Shown here: in pieces, positions 9,718 through 19,150 of the stretch | Layout: each line of letters opens with the position of its first letter | Position numbering within the stretch: position 1 is the first letter of the stretch | Origin: Arachidicoccus terrestris | GTDB taxonomy: Bacteria; Bacteroidota; Bacteroidia; Chitinophagales; Chitinophagaceae | Length of the DNA stretch: 64,000 bases | NCBI RefSeq assembly: GCF_020042345.1 | Contig: NZ_CP083387.1 | Location: 2,790,001 to 2,854,000, forward strand | Reading direction: 5' to 3' | Translations under genes and position numbers: made by a program | Notes under the pieces: model-generated | What the model saw: only the letters and a program-made list of their open reading frames with translations | Databases searched by the model: none | What the model was told of the DNA's origin: nothing

Positions 9718-10479
9718 ATGGGTCAAAAAGCAAATCCTATTGGTAACAGATTAGGAATCATCCGTGGATGGGACAGCAACTGGTATGGTAACAAGAAAGA
9801 CTATGCAAATCGTCTGATTGAAGATAATAAAATCCGTACCTATCTGAATGCACGTATTAACAAAGGCGGCGTAGCCAAGATTGTAATCGAGCGTACTTTA
9901 GGTAAGTTGATTGTTACTATCCATACTTCCAAGCCAGGTATCATCATCGGTAAAGGTGGCGGCGAAGTTGATCGTATCAAGGAAGAATTGAAAAAACTGA
10001 CAAATAAAGAGGACGTTCAGATTAACATTCTGGAGATCCGCCGCCCGGAAATTGATGCGGCTATCATCGGCGATACAATCGCACGTCAGATCGAAAATCG
10101 CATTAACTTCAAGCGAGCTATCAAAATGGCAGTAGCTTCTGCATTACGTATGGGTGCTGAAGGTATCAAAGTGAAAGCCAGCGGTCGTTTGGGTGGTGCT
10201 GAAATTGCCCGTTCTGAGGAATTCAAACAAGGTCGCATTCCGCTGCATACGTTCCGTATGGATATCGATTATGCAAGTGTTTTTGCACAGACTGTATATG
10301 GTAAGATCGGCCTTAAAGTATGGGTTTGTAAAGGTGAAGTATTAGGTAAGAGAGATCTGAACCCTAATGTTATAGCCGGTGGTGATTCTAAAGACAGAAG
10401 ATCACACGGTGGTGATAGAGGCGGCGACAGAAGAGACAGAAGATCTCACGGTGGCGATAGAAGAGACAGAAGAAATTAA
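9718..10479 (+). CDS. rpsC: 30S ribosomal protein S3 with a repeated basic C-terminal tail
   Basis: The core has the S3 start [13 protein letters not shown] and the KH-domain motif [15 protein letters not shown]. At 253 residues it is longer than typical S3. The extra roughly 33 residues after GGDSKDRR are a low-complexity tail built from GGDR, RDRR and SHGG units, with matching repeats in the DNA (about 10378-10476). S3 guards the mRNA entry channel, so such a tail could contact mRNA; that is inference. Confidence 0.96.
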   Translation: MGQKANPIGNRLGIIRGWDSNWYGNKKDYANRLIEDNKIRTYLNARINKGGVAKIVIERTLGKLIVTIHTSKPGIIIGKGGGEVDRIKEELKKLTNKEDVQINILEIRRPEIDAAIIGDTIARQIENRINFKRAIKMAVASALRMGAEGIKVKASGRLGGAEIARSEEFKQGRIPLHTFRMDIDYASVFAQTVYGKIGLKVWVCKGEVLGKRDLNPNVIAGGDSKDRRSHGGDRGGDRRDRRSHGGDRRDRRN

Positions 10480-10506
10480 TTATTTAGCTAATAAGGCTAT
10501 TTAGCT

Positions 10507-10551
10507 AATGTGCTAGTATGGCAAGGTGAATCATTAGCTTATTAGCACATT
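10507..10551 (+). repeat. Intercistronic hairpin between rpsC and rplP
   Basis: AATGTGCTA (10507-10515) pairs perfectly with TAGCACATT (10543-10551). Just upstream, TTTAGCTAAT occurs twice (10483-10492 and 10500-10509). No T-tract follows, so an RNA processing or stabilising role is more likely than termination. Confidence 0.4.
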
Positions 10552-10573
10552 TAAAAGATCAAATTATCATAAG

Positions 10574-10987
10574 ATGTTACAGCCAAAAAGAGCAAAACAC
10601 AGGAAAGCACAGAAAGGGCGCATTAGAAATGTTGCCAAAAGAGGGACTACTATCTCCTTCGGATCTTACGCTCTTAAAGCGGTTGAACCTATTTGGTTGA
10701 ACAACCGTCAGATTGAAGCAGCACGTCAGGCAATGACACGTGCTATGAAACGTGAAGGTAATGTTTGGATCAGAATATTTCCTGATAAGCCCATCACTAA
10801 AAAACCTGCAGAGGTGCGTATGGGTAAAGGTAAGGGTAACCCTGAATATTGGGCTGCAGTTGTTGAACCGGGACGTATTATTTTCGAATGTGACGGTGTT
10901 TCACAGGAGATTGCACAGCATGCGATGAAGCTGGCTGCTGCTAAACTGCCCATTGCGACTAAGTTTGTAACGCGCAGAGATTTATAA
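10574..10987 (+). CDS. rplP: 50S ribosomal protein L16
   Basis: The 137 residues begin [16 protein letters not shown] and contain [16 protein letters not shown], the conserved arginine-containing loop that reaches the A-site tRNA. Length is typical. It follows the rpsC-rplP hairpin region. Confidence 0.97.
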   Translation: MLQPKRAKHRKAQKGRIRNVAKRGTTISFGSYALKAVEPIWLNNRQIEAARQAMTRAMKREGNVWIRIFPDKPITKKPAEVRMGKGKGNPEYWAAVVEPGRIIFECDGVSQEIAQHAMKLAAAKLPIATKFVTRRDL

Positions 10988-11078
10988 TTATAAAAGTCCG
11001 GTCGGTTCGTATGGGACGTTGGTTAAGCCACCACTTTACAGGCCGATAGTATTTATCAAAAAATAAAATTCATCACTA

Positions 11079-11294
11079 ATGCCTAATAAAGCAGTAGAAT
11101 TTAACAAAAACCTTCAGAATATGTCTGTAGAAGACCTGAAGGCTCGCATTCAGGAAGATGAACTTCGTTTGAAAAAAATGGAATTCGCTCATGCTATTTC
11201 TCCGATAGAAAATCCGATGAGCATCCGTCTTTTCAGAAGAGACATCGCTCGGGTTAAAACCGAATTGAGAAAAAGAGAACTTAGCGTAAAATAA
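11079..11294 (+). CDS. rpmC: 50S ribosomal protein L29
   Basis: A 71-residue, two-helix protein with SVEDLKARIQEDELRLKKMEF and a C-terminal RRDIARVKTELRKREL. It sits near the tunnel exit beside L23. Order L16-L29-S17 is standard. Confidence 0.95.
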   Translation: MPNKAVEFNKNLQNMSVEDLKARIQEDELRLKKMEFAHAISPIENPMSIRLFRRDIARVKTELRKRELSVK

Positions 11295-11330
11295 TATGTT
11301 GCCCCTATAGGCAATGAAAAATTAAGTAAA

Positions 11331-11588
11331 ATGACCGAAAGAAATTTGCGTAAATCTAGAGTAGGTGTGGTTAGCAGCAACAAGATGACCAAAACCATTA
11401 CGGTTGCGGTTGAAAGGAAGGTTAAGCACCCTATGTACGGTAAATTTGTAAAGAAGACGACCAAGTTTCATGCACATGATGAAAAGAACGAAGCCAATAT
11501 TGGTGACGTTGTAAAGATCATGGAAACTCGTCCCCTGAGCAAAACAAAACGTTGGAGACTGGTTGAGATCGTTGAAAAAGCTAAATAG
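11331..11588 (+). CDS. rpsQ: 30S ribosomal protein S17
   Basis: The 85 residues carry the S17 OB-fold signature [19 protein letters not shown], then [19 protein letters not shown]. Early-binding 16S rRNA protein at the usual position. Confidence 0.96.
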   Translation: MTERNLRKSRVGVVSSNKMTKTITVAVERKVKHPMYGKFVKKTTKFHAHDEKNEANIGDVVKIMETRPLSKTKRWRLVEIVEKAK

Positions 11589-11673
11589 GCTTTCTGAGAC
11601 CAGCGGTTTCCTTTTGAATAATAAAATTGATTGTGATTAATTGACTATTAATCTCAGCTAAAAGCTAAATAAA

Positions 11674-12042
11674 ATGATTCAGCAAGAAAGTAGGCTACGT
11701 GTAGCTGATAACAGTGGAGCTAAAGAAGTACTTTGCATCCGCGTTCTGGGTAATTCCGGTCAGGATTATGCAAAGATCGGTGACAAGATCGTCATCACCG
11801 TTAAGGATGCAATCCCAGCCGGCGGTGTCAAAAAAGGTACCGTTTCTAAAGCCGTTATCGTAAGAACCAAGAATAAGTTACGTCGTAAGGATGGTTCCTA
11901 TATCCGTTTTGATGACAATGCGGTTGTTCTGTTGAACAACTCCGATGAACCTCGCGGAACACGTATTTTCGGGCCTGTTGCCCGTGAACTGCGTGATAAA
12001 GGGTACATGAAGATCATTTCCCTGGCGCCTGAAGTTCTTTAA
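11674..12042 (+). CDS. rplN: 50S ribosomal protein L14
   Basis: Canonical 122-residue L14 starting [19 protein letters not shown] and ending [16 protein letters not shown]. It contacts 16S rRNA in an intersubunit bridge. Confidence 0.97.
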   Translation: MIQQESRLRVADNSGAKEVLCIRVLGNSGQDYAKIGDKIVITVKDAIPAGGVKKGTVSKAVIVRTKNKLRRKDGSYIRFDDNAVVLLNNSDEPRGTRIFGPVARELRDKGYMKIISLAPEVL

Positions 12043-12147
12043 GCAATTTGAGCTCCCATACCGGACAATTTGATTTACCGGTACAAAATGACAAAATTTT
12101 TTAGTTTAGCTTTTAGCGAGTCCGCTTGAAGCACTAAGCATACAAAT

Positions 12148-12486
12148 ATGAGCAATAGATTTAAACCTAAATACAATATCAAAAAAGGGGACAAAGTAGT
12201 CGTCATTGCTGGCGATGATAAAGACCTTAAGAAACCCCGCACGGTATTGCAAGTAATTATCGACAAAGGTCGTGTAGTGGTTGAGGGTGTTAACATCGTC
12301 TCCAAGCATACCAAACCTTCGGCTACAAACACCAAAGGCGGTATTGTAAAAGTGGAGGCACCTATTCACATCAGCAATGTACAGTTGTGGGATGCTAAAG
12401 CCGGCGGACCTGCCAGGATCAAACGCTCCCGTGACAATGGTAAATTAGTACGTATATCTAAAAAATCCGGGGAGGCAATTAAATAA
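12148..12486 (+). CDS. rplX: 50S ribosomal protein L24
   Basis: The 112 residues have the KOW motif [15 protein letters not shown] and then [22 protein letters not shown] in the usual place. The final A of its TAA stop (12484-12486) is also the first base of the rplE ATG, which suggests translational coupling. Confidence 0.96.
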   Translation: MSNRFKPKYNIKKGDKVVVIAGDDKDLKKPRTVLQVIIDKGRVVVEGVNIVSKHTKPSATNTKGGIVKVEAPIHISNVQLWDAKAGGPARIKRSRDNGKLVRISKKSGEAIK

Positions 12487-13064
12487 TGAGCACACAAAAA
12501 TATACACCAAGATTGGCCGACAAGTACACTAAAGAAGTGGTACCTGCGCTGATCAAGAAGTTTGCTTACAAATCCGTAATGCAAGCACCTAAATTGGAAA
12601 AAATCTGTTTAAACCGCGGTGTAAACGGAGCAGTAGCTGATAAGAAATTAGTTGAAATTGCTGTAGATGAGTTAACCACTATCTCTGGTCAGCGTGCTGT
12701 AACGACCTACTCCAAGAAGGACATTTCCAACTTCAAACTGAGAAAAGGAATGCCTATCGGAGCACGTGTAACTCTGCGCGGTGAGAAAATGTACGAATTC
12801 CTGGATCGTCTGATTTCCGTATCCCTGCCACGTGTACGTGACTTTAAAGGTATCAGTGATAAAGCTTTCGACGGTCGCGGGAACTACACTTTGGGCGTTA
12901 CTGAGCAGATCATTTTCCCTGAAATTGATATTGATAAAGTAAACAAGATCACTGGTCTGGATATAACCTTCGTAACTTCTGCTCAAAATAATGAAGAAGC
13001 ATATGAGTTATTAAAAGAACTGGGTCTGCCTTTCAAGAATGTCAAAAAAGAGCAAAGCAATTAA
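12486..13064 (+). CDS. rplE: 50S ribosomal protein L5
   Basis: The 192 residues include [27 protein letters not shown] and [19 protein letters not shown], the L5 signature. It binds 5S rRNA with L18. It is the only gene in the ribosomal run that overlaps its predecessor (rplX, by one base). Confidence 0.96.
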   Translation: MSTQKYTPRLADKYTKEVVPALIKKFAYKSVMQAPKLEKICLNRGVNGAVADKKLVEIAVDELTTISGQRAVTTYSKKDISNFKLRKGMPIGARVTLRGEKMYEFLDRLISVSLPRVRDFKGISDKAFDGRGNYTLGVTEQIIFPEIDIDKVNKITGLDITFVTSAQNNEEAYELLKELGLPFKNVKKEQSN

Positions 13065-13127
13065 TTTATTCCATTTAGGAGCAGGAAAGTTCCGACTTTG
13101 TTGCTTCATAAATAAATCATAAGTATT

Positions 13128-13397
13128 ATGGCAAAAGAATCTATCAAAGCCAGACAGAGAAAACGCGAAGCACTGGTTGCTAAATATGCAGCTAAACGTG
13201 CAGCTTTAAAAGAAGCAGGTGATTACGCAGCTTTGGATAAACTTCCAAAGAATGCGTCACCGGTTCGTTTGAAAAACCGTTGTCAGCTGACTGGTCGTCC
13301 CAGAGGTTATATCCGCTACTTTGGCCTGTCCAGAGTTATTTTCAGAGATATGGCATTAGATGGTAAGATTCCAGGGGTGAAAAAAGCCAGCTGGTAA
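13128..13397 (+). CDS. rpsN: 30S ribosomal protein S14
   Basis: This is the long, 89-residue form of S14 that lacks the zinc-binding CxxC pairs; it has [20 protein letters not shown] near the C terminus. A zinc-free form here means this copy does not depend on zinc supply. Confidence 0.96.
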   Translation: MAKESIKARQRKREALVAKYAAKRAALKEAGDYAALDKLPKNASPVRLKNRCQLTGRPRGYIRYFGLSRVIFRDMALDGKIPGVKKASW

Positions 13398-13465
13398 TCG
13401 GGGAACGCCACATGGCGCGTTTCATAGTTTTAATCAATTTTACAATCGTATTAATTTAGATACAA

Positions 13466-13864
13466 ATGGTAACAGATCCTATAGCAGACTTCTTGACAAG
13501 GGTTCGTAATGCTCAAATGGCAGGTCACAGAATAGTGGAAATCCCTGCTTCTAACCTGAAAAAACGTATTACAGAAATTCTGTATGCTCAAGGTTATATC
13601 CTGAAGTACAAATTTGAGGATGACAACAAACAGGGTATTATCAAAATCGCCCTGAAGTATGATCCTGAAACAAAACGTCCGGCTATCCAAGCTTTAGAGC
13701 GTATCAGCCGCCCAGGTCTGCGTCAATATTCTAAGCCTGCTGACTTTAAAAGAGTTATCAATGGTTTAGGCGTAGCAATCATCAGCACTTCAAAAGGTGT
13801 CATGACTGCTAAGCAAGCAAAAGCTGAGAATGTAGGTGGCGAAGTTCTTTGCCACATTTATTAA
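13466..13864 (+). CDS. rpsH: 30S ribosomal protein S8
   Basis: The 132 residues begin MVTDPIADFLTRVRNAQ and end with the S8 motif ISTSKGVMTAKQAKAENVGGEVLCHIY. It is a core 16S rRNA binder and the repressor of the spc operon in E. coli; no matching target was recognised here. Confidence 0.97.
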   Translation: MVTDPIADFLTRVRNAQMAGHRIVEIPASNLKKRITEILYAQGYILKYKFEDDNKQGIIKIALKYDPETKRPAIQALERISRPGLRQYSKPADFKRVINGLGVAIISTSKGVMTAKQAKAENVGGEVLCHIY

Positions 13865-13949
13865 TATTTTTGACTCCTGAATACATTAAGCTGGACATAC
13901 ACAGCTGATCGGTTCAAGAGTTTTTCATCGACTATTAAAAATTTATTGT

Positions 13950-14504
13950 ATGTCTCGTATTGGTAAGAAAACCATTGTTATCCCTGCCGGTGTCACAGTG
14001 ACTGTCGATAAGGCAAATGTTGTTAAGGTAAAAGGCCCTAAAGGGGAATTAACAGAAAAAATCGACCGCGATATTACGGTTGAAGTAGAAGGCACTGAAC
14101 TGAAAGTAAGTCGCCCTACAGATCAGATTCGTCACAAGGCTTTGCACGGTTTATATCGTTCAATCCTGGCTAATCTGGTGAAAGGTGTTTCTGAAGGGTT
14201 CACTAAAGATCTGGAATTAGTCGGTGTAGGTTATAAAGCGACTAATCAGGGCAATCTGTTGGATCTGTCTCTGGGTTACTCCCACAACATTGTTGTTGAT
14301 GTACCTAAGGAATTGAAAGTTGCTACCGAAATGGTGAAAGGTAAGAACCCATTGATCAAACTGGAAAGCCACGATAAACAGCTTTTGGGCCAGGTAGCTG
14401 CTAAAATCCGCAGTTTACGTAAACCAGAGCCGTACAAAGGTAAAGGTGTTAAATATGTTGGCGAAGTTATCCGTCGTAAGGCAGGTAAAGCAGCTGGTAA
14501 ATAA
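13950..14504 (+). CDS. rplF: 50S ribosomal protein L6
   Basis: The 184 residues begin MSRIGKKTIVIPAGVTV and end EPYKGKGVKYVGEVIRRKAGK, as in typical two-domain L6. It lies near the sarcin-ricin loop and elongation-factor site. Confidence 0.97.
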   Translation: MSRIGKKTIVIPAGVTVTVDKANVVKVKGPKGELTEKIDRDITVEVEGTELKVSRPTDQIRHKALHGLYRSILANLVKGVSEGFTKDLELVGVGYKATNQGNLLDLSLGYSHNIVVDVPKELKVATEMVKGKNPLIKLESHDKQLLGQVAAKIRSLRKPEPYKGKGVKYVGEVIRRKAGKAAGK

Positions 14505-14599
14505 TATTTTATCCGTATGGGGTAGCCAACCTATCCCATACTTTTCATATAATTATAGCATATTTTCCGGCAGTATCGGAGAATTATAAAATAAATAAA

Positions 14600-14953
14600 A
14601 TGAGCAACACATTACAGAAAAAACAAAAGATCCGTTATCGTATCCGTAAGAAGGTCAGCGGAACAGCAGCAAAACCTCGTTTGTCTGTATTTAGAAGCAA
14701 TACTTCTTTGTATTTGCAACTGATCAATGACGATGAAGGCGTAACCATTACTGCAGCTTCTACAAGAGATAAGGATATCGCTGCTCAGTCCGGCACTAAG
14801 ACTGAAAAATCTAAGTTAGCCGGTGCTGCTATAGCACGTAAAGCACAGGAATTAGGCATTCAGGAAGTTGTTTTTGATCGCGGTGGTAACTTGTACCATG
14901 GTCGTGTTAAAGCAGCTGCTGAAGGTGCAAGAGAAGGTGGTTTACAATTTTAA
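14600..14953 (+). CDS. rplR: 50S ribosomal protein L18
   Basis: The 117 residues contain KPRLSVFRSNTSLYLQLINDD and VVFDRGGNLYHGRVKAAAEGAREGGL, typical of L18, which carries 5S rRNA to the 50S subunit with L5. Confidence 0.96.
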   Translation: MSNTLQKKQKIRYRIRKKVSGTAAKPRLSVFRSNTSLYLQLINDDEGVTITAASTRDKDIAAQSGTKTEKSKLAGAAIARKAQELGIQEVVFDRGGNLYHGRVKAAAEGAREGGLQF

Positions 14954-14982
14954 TTCAATTATTTTTAGTTTACAGTAAATAG

Positions 14983-15510
14983 ATGTCAATGTCTAATACA
15001 AATATTCAAAGAGGAAAACCAGCAGCTGATTCTGAATTCAAAGAAAAAGTTGTCACTATTAACCGTGTTGTGAAAACAACCAAAGGCGGGCGTACTTTTA
15101 GCTTCTCCGCACTTGTTGTTGTTGGTAACGGCGCTGGTACTGTAGGACAGGGTTTGGGTAAAGCAAAAGAAGTTCAGGAAGCAATTGTAAAGGGAATTGA
15201 AGATGCCAAGAAGAATCTGGTGAAAGTTCCTGTACATAAAGGTACTATTCCTCATGAACAACATGCAAAAGTTGGCGCAGCAAAAGTAATGATCAAGCCT
15301 GCAGCAGCTGGTACTGGTGTAATTGCCGGAGGTAGCATGCGTGCCGTTCTGGAAAGCGCTGGTCTGACTGACGTTTTGTCCAAGAACCTGGGATCTGCTA
15401 ACCCACAGAATGTGGTTAAGGCAACCGTAAAGGCACTGACTATGTTGCGTGAGCCGCTGGATGTTGCTCGTCAACGCGGTATCAAGGTCTCCAAAGTATT
15501 CAACGGGTAA
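14983..15510 (+). CDS. rpsE: 30S ribosomal protein S5
   Basis: The 175 residues have the double-stranded RNA-binding S5 N domain, with [20 protein letters not shown] and [12 protein letters not shown], then the C-terminal domain with [15 protein letters not shown]. Two in-frame ATGs are close together (14983 and 14989); either could be used. Confidence 0.96.
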   Translation: MSMSNTNIQRGKPAADSEFKEKVVTINRVVKTTKGGRTFSFSALVVVGNGAGTVGQGLGKAKEVQEAIVKGIEDAKKNLVKVPVHKGTIPHEQHAKVGAAKVMIKPAAAGTGVIAGGSMRAVLESAGLTDVLSKNLGSANPQNVVKATVKALTMLREPLDVARQRGIKVSKVFNG

Positions 15511-15623
15511 GACTTGGAGCCTGGTGGGAAGACAATTTATCAGTCTTTTCCACCCGAGAATGGAATATTTTTAAAGAAGGAAGCAGGATTCGGACATGAA
15601 ACTGTTTCATTAACCTCAAAAAG

Positions 15624-15803
15624 ATGGCAAAGATTAAAATAACACAGATTAAAAGTGCAATCGACAGACCAGAACGTCAAAAATTGACGCTGAAGGCTTT
15701 AGGTCTGAAAAAGATGAATGCTTCCCGTGAAGTTGAAGCCACACCACAGATTGAAGGAATGGTTAAGGCGGTTAGCCACTTGGTGAAAGTGGAGAAGCTT
15801 TAA
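15624..15803 (+). CDS. rpmD: 50S ribosomal protein L30
   Basis: The frame from ATG 15624 to TAA 15801-15803 encodes 59 residues, beginning MAKIKITQIKSAIDRPERQK and containing LGLKKMNASREVEATP, a clear L30. Length and place between S5 and L15 are standard. Confidence 0.95.
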   Translation: MAKIKITQIKSAIDRPERQKLTLKALGLKKMNASREVEATPQIEGMVKAVSHLVKVEKL

Positions 15804-15819
15804 TAGCGGATATAAAGAT

Positions 15820-15849
15820 TTTGCAGTTTAAAATTAATGTATATTTTTG
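15820..15849 (+). promoter_or_regulatory. Internal promoter upstream of rplO (TTTG-N18-TATTTTTG)
   Basis: TTTG at 15820-15823 and TATTTTTG at 15842-15849 are 18 bp apart, close to the 19-bp consensus. It would start transcription about 50 bases before rplO, inside the ribosomal operon. Confidence 0.6.
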
Positions 15850-15904
15850 CTGCACTTAAATTTAGGCGAGGGGCGATTCCCCGTTGAGTATAAAAATCAA
15901 TACA

Positions 15905-16354
15905 ATGAAATTACATGAATTAAAGCCCGCAGCAGGTGCGGTGCACAAAGTAAAACGTCTTGGACGTGGTGAAGCCTCTGGTAAAGGTGGTACTTCTACT
16001 AAAGGTAATAAAGGTGGCCAGAGCCGTGCCGGTTATAAAACCAAAATGGCCCATGAAGGTGGTCAGATGCCTATTCAACGTCGGGTTCCGAAGCGCGGGT
16101 TTAAGAATCCAGGACATGTTTCTTACAAAGTATTTAACCTGGCTCAGGTTGAGTTACTGGTTGAGAAATATAAATTAGAAGAATTCTCTCTGGAAAACCT
16201 GTATATCAATGGTCTGGTTTCCAGAACCGATAAGGTTAAAATCCTAGGAAACGGTGAGATCGCATCTAAAGTTGCCTTCAAAGTTCATGCGGCCAGTGCA
16301 AAAGCTAAAGCGGCGATTGAGGCTGCAGGCGGAACGGTTGAAGTTTTAAACTAA
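15905..16354 (+). CDS. rplO: 50S ribosomal protein L15
   Basis: I use the ATG at 15905, giving 149 residues that begin MKLHELKPAAGAVHKVKRLGRG; a TTG 21 bases upstream is in frame but not expected for L15. GKGGTSTKGNKGGQSRAGYK follows. The C-terminal part is standard. It has its own likely promoter upstream and a strong terminator after it. Confidence 0.96.
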   Translation: MKLHELKPAAGAVHKVKRLGRGEASGKGGTSTKGNKGGQSRAGYKTKMAHEGGQMPIQRRVPKRGFKNPGHVSYKVFNLAQVELLVEKYKLEEFSLENLYINGLVSRTDKVKILGNGEIASKVAFKVHAASAKAKAAIEAAGGTVEVLN

Positions 16355-16371
16355 TTTAAAAATAAATTCCG

Positions 16372-16398
16372 GACGCATCCCTCGTGATGCGTCTTTTT
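16372..16398 (+). terminator. Intrinsic terminator between rplO and secY
   Basis: GACGCATC (16372-16379) pairs with GATGCGTC (16386-16393), followed by TTTTT. It separates secY from the ribosomal genes or attenuates read-through. Confidence 0.82.
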
Positions 16399-16495
16399 GT
16401 CTTAAATTGCGTTGTCCTAACTTTTAGACGCTCACAACTCTTTTAGTCTTGGTTATAGTCATAACTTGAACTAAAATAATAACTATCGAAAAGGA

Positions 16496-17842
16496 ATGAA
16501 AAAGTTAATCCAGAACTTAAAAAATATTTGGAGCATTGATGAATTACGGGAGAAGATTGTCTTCACGTTACTGCTGATTCTGGTGTTCAGGTTTGGAGCG
16601 CATGTGGTGATTCCGGGGATTGATCCCAATAAAATCTCTGCTGCCGCTGCACAAACGCAAAATAATGGCTTATTAGGAATGTTTGATACTTTTGCAGGTG
16701 GTGCGTTTTCTCAGGCAGGTATTCTTGCCTTGGGCGTGATGCCATATATTTCCGCTTCTATCTTTATGCAGTTGGCAACCGTATTGGTACCGCAATTGCA
16801 GAAAATCCAGAAAGAGGGCTCAAGTGGGCAAAAGAAAATTAATCAGATTACACGTTACTTGACGGTGATTGTAACAGCTTTCCAGGCAGTGGCGTATATC
16901 TCTTTATTAAAAAGCCCTACTTATGCGGTCGCTTTGATTCCATCTTATCAGCCATATTTCTTTGTTTCTACCCTGTTCGTACTGACCGCAGGATCTCTGT
17001 TTGTTATGTGGCTCGGTGAAAAGATACAGGATAAGGGCCTGGGTAATGGTATCTCTATCATCATCATGATTGGTATCCTATCCAGTCTTCCACAGGCGGT
17101 TATCCAGGAGTTCCAGTCTAAGCAAGTAAAAGGCGGTGGTGGCCTGTTGATCTTCTTAATTGAAATTGCCTTTTATATCGGCATCAACATGGCACTGGTC
17201 TTACTTGTGGAAGGTGTGAGAAAAGTACCTGTGATCTATGCAAAACAGTTAATGGGTAACAAACAAGTAGGCGGCGCTCGTCAGTTTCTTCCTTTGAAAG
17301 TGAATGCTGCCGGTGTAATGCCAATTATCTTTGCACAGGCAATCATGTTTCTGCCGACGCTGGTTTCATTCACGGATCTGGATAAGGAAGGCACCATCGT
17401 CAAAATCTTCGGTGACCACACCAATGTCTGGTATATGGTGATTTACGGCGGTATGACCATTGCCTTCACTTTTCTGTATACGGCGTTGATCTTCAATCCA
17501 AAAGAGATGAGTGAAGACCTGAAAAGGAACAACGGCTTTATTCCTGGTGTACAACCCGGTAAGCCGACGGCGGATTATATTGGTTCTATCATGGACCGTA
17601 TTACTTTTCCTGGTGCGGTTGCGCTGGCCATCGCGGGTATCCTGCCAGGCTTCGCACAGATGTTGGGTGTTCAACAGAGCTTCAGCTACTATTTTGGCGG
17701 TACGTCCCTATTGATCATGGTAGCCGTAATTCTGGATACTTTACAGCAGATCGAAACACATCTGCTTATGCGACAGTATGATGGCCTGATGAGTGGTGGT
17801 GCGAGAGTACATGGCCGTAGCCATGTAGGTAGTGGCATCTAA
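16496..17842 (+). CDS. secY: Preprotein translocase subunit SecY
   Basis: The 448-residue multi-pass membrane protein begins MKKLIQNLKNIWSIDELREK and has about ten hydrophobic segments. FGAHVVIPGIDP, GIMPYI-like LGVMPYISASI and the plug and cytoplasmic loops (LGEKIQDKGLGNGISIIIM, NPKEMSEDLKRNNGFIPGVQPG) are typical. It forms the protein-conducting channel with SecE and SecG. A terminator lies before it and another after it, so it may be made partly as its own transcript. Confidence 0.97.
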   Translation: MKKLIQNLKNIWSIDELREKIVFTLLLILVFRFGAHVVIPGIDPNKISAAAAQTQNNGLLGMFDTFAGGAFSQAGILALGVMPYISASIFMQLATVLVPQLQKIQKEGSSGQKKINQITRYLTVIVTAFQAVAYISLLKSPTYAVALIPSYQPYFFVSTLFVLTAGSLFVMWLGEKIQDKGLGNGISIIIMIGILSSLPQAVIQEFQSKQVKGGGGLLIFLIEIAFYIGINMALVLLVEGVRKVPVIYAKQLMGNKQVGGARQFLPLKVNAAGVMPIIFAQAIMFLPTLVSFTDLDKEGTIVKIFGDHTNVWYMVIYGGMTIAFTFLYTALIFNPKEMSEDLKRNNGFIPGVQPGKPTADYIGSIMDRITFPGAVALAIAGILPGFAQMLGVQQSFSYYFGGTSLLIMVAVILDTLQQIETHLLMRQYDGLMSGGARVHGRSHVGSGI

Positions 17843-17880
17843 GATTTATACTCGATATCAACATACTTGCAAATATTGTG

Positions 17881-17925
17881 ACCGACCTGTCTGGATCTAC
17901 ATGAAACAGACAGGTCGGTTTCTTT
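17881..17925 (+). terminator. Strong intrinsic terminator after secY
   Basis: ACCGACCTGTCTG (17881-17893) pairs perfectly with CAGACAGGTCGGT (17907-17919), followed by a T-rich tail. It marks the end of the S10-spc unit. Confidence 0.88.
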
Positions 17926-18000
17926 TGTGCCTATATTCTTATTAACTGTGTATTATGGCTTTGTCGTGTATCTAATTAGGTATAATTGTTTTTAATTTAT

Positions 18001-18008
18001 TAATTTTG
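18001..18008 (+). promoter_or_regulatory. -7 promoter element of map (TAATTTTG)
   Basis: TAATTTTG matches the Bacteroidota -7 consensus and lies about 100 bases before map, after the secY terminator. No clear -33 TTTG is present at 19 bp. Confidence 0.45.
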
Positions 18009-18108
18009 CGGGGTAAATGCTTAGCATTCAGTTTTAGTTATGTGATCCGGGAGCCGGGCAGGTCCCATATGTAAGGCCGCCTTTTTAAACCTACCATATC
18101 CGTATTTG

Positions 18109-18930
18109 ATGATTCAGACAAAAACCAACGCCGAAGTGGCGATCATGCAGCAAAATGCAACCACGATCAGCCGTATTTTAGCTGAAGTAGCCAAGATTCT
18201 TAAGCCAGGTATGACGACTTTACAAATAGATGAAATGTGTAAGGAAATGATCCTGGCTGAGGGGGGCATACCGACTTTTTATAATTATTATGGCTATCCT
18301 TATAATATGTGTACTTCTGTCAATGATGTCGTTGTGCACGGGTTTCCCAATAGTACACCATTGAAGGAAGGCGATATTGTTTCCCTTGATCTGGGCATTA
18401 CTAAGGAGGGCTACGTGGGAGAACATGCCTATTCCTTTATATTGGGAGAAACGACACCCGAAAACCTGCAATTAGTACGTGTTACCAAGGAAGCTCTATA
18501 TAAGGGAATTGAAAAAGCTGTTACTGGCAATCGTGTTGGGGATATAGCGTACGCGATACAGAGTCATACGGAAGGTAAATATGGCTATGGCGTCGTTCGT
18601 GAGCTGGTAGGGCACGGGTTAGGTAAGACCATGCATGAAGAACCTAATGTGCCTAATTACGGAAAAAGGGGAACTGGTCCGAAGCTGAAAACCAATATGA
18701 CTATTGCCATTGAACCGATGATCAATCTGGGAAAAAGGAACATCTTCACGGAGAAGGATGGTTGGACGATTCGTACAAGAGACGGGCAGCCTTCAGTACA
18801 TTTTGAGCATAATGTATGTGTCAAAGAAGGGAAAGCGCTGATATTATCTGATTTTTCTATTATTGAAGCGGCTGAACGTACTAATAGCAATCTAAATACC
18901 TCTTATCACAATATCCAAGAGGATAAATAA
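18109..18930 (+). CDS. map: Methionine aminopeptidase, type I
   Basis: I use the ATG at 18109 (273 residues); an in-frame TTG precedes it. The enzyme removes initiator methionine. His ligand and substrate residues are present: VVVHGFP, GHGLGKTMHEEP, AIEPMI and HFEHNVCV. The metal-binding pair, usually Asp-x10-Asp, reads SLDLG then GEHAYSF, so the second Asp is replaced by Glu. In many bacteria infA follows map; here nothing ribosomal follows. Confidence 0.93.
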   Translation: MIQTKTNAEVAIMQQNATTISRILAEVAKILKPGMTTLQIDEMCKEMILAEGGIPTFYNYYGYPYNMCTSVNDVVVHGFPNSTPLKEGDIVSLDLGITKEGYVGEHAYSFILGETTPENLQLVRVTKEALYKGIEKAVTGNRVGDIAYAIQSHTEGKYGYGVVRELVGHGLGKTMHEEPNVPNYGKRGTGPKLKTNMTIAIEPMINLGKRNIFTEKDGWTIRTRDGQPSVHFEHNVCVKEGKALILSDFSIIEAAERTNSNLNTSYHNIQEDK

Positions 18931-18942
18931 GAAGTTTAAAAA

Positions 18943-19050
18943 GCATGGTACAGGCGTAAACAGCATTCAAAAGAATCTGCAAACTTAGGTTGTCGTTACA
19001 CAAATACCAGAATGGTACTGTAAAATTTAAAGGGAATTTCTGTACCATGC
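18943..19050. repeat. 11-bp inverted repeats bounding a 108-bp spacer
   Basis: GCATGGTACAG (18943-18953) and CTGTACCATGC (19040-19050) are perfect inverted repeats in the map-flavoprotein spacer. No coding sequence lies between them. They may form a long-loop hairpin or be the ends of a tiny element. Confidence 0.35.
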
Positions 19051-19150
19051 CTTACCAAAATTACACTTTCTTATTGAAAATGTAAAATTTGCCTTTTTTA
19101 CTCCTTGTTTATTGATTGCCAGCATGATATTTTAATTTAAACCTCGTTTT

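Noticed and set aside
14986-15474. 162-residue minus-strand frame opposite rpsE
   Set aside because: Antisense shadow of a canonical S5 gene; rich in Cys and Ser as expected of a reversed reading.
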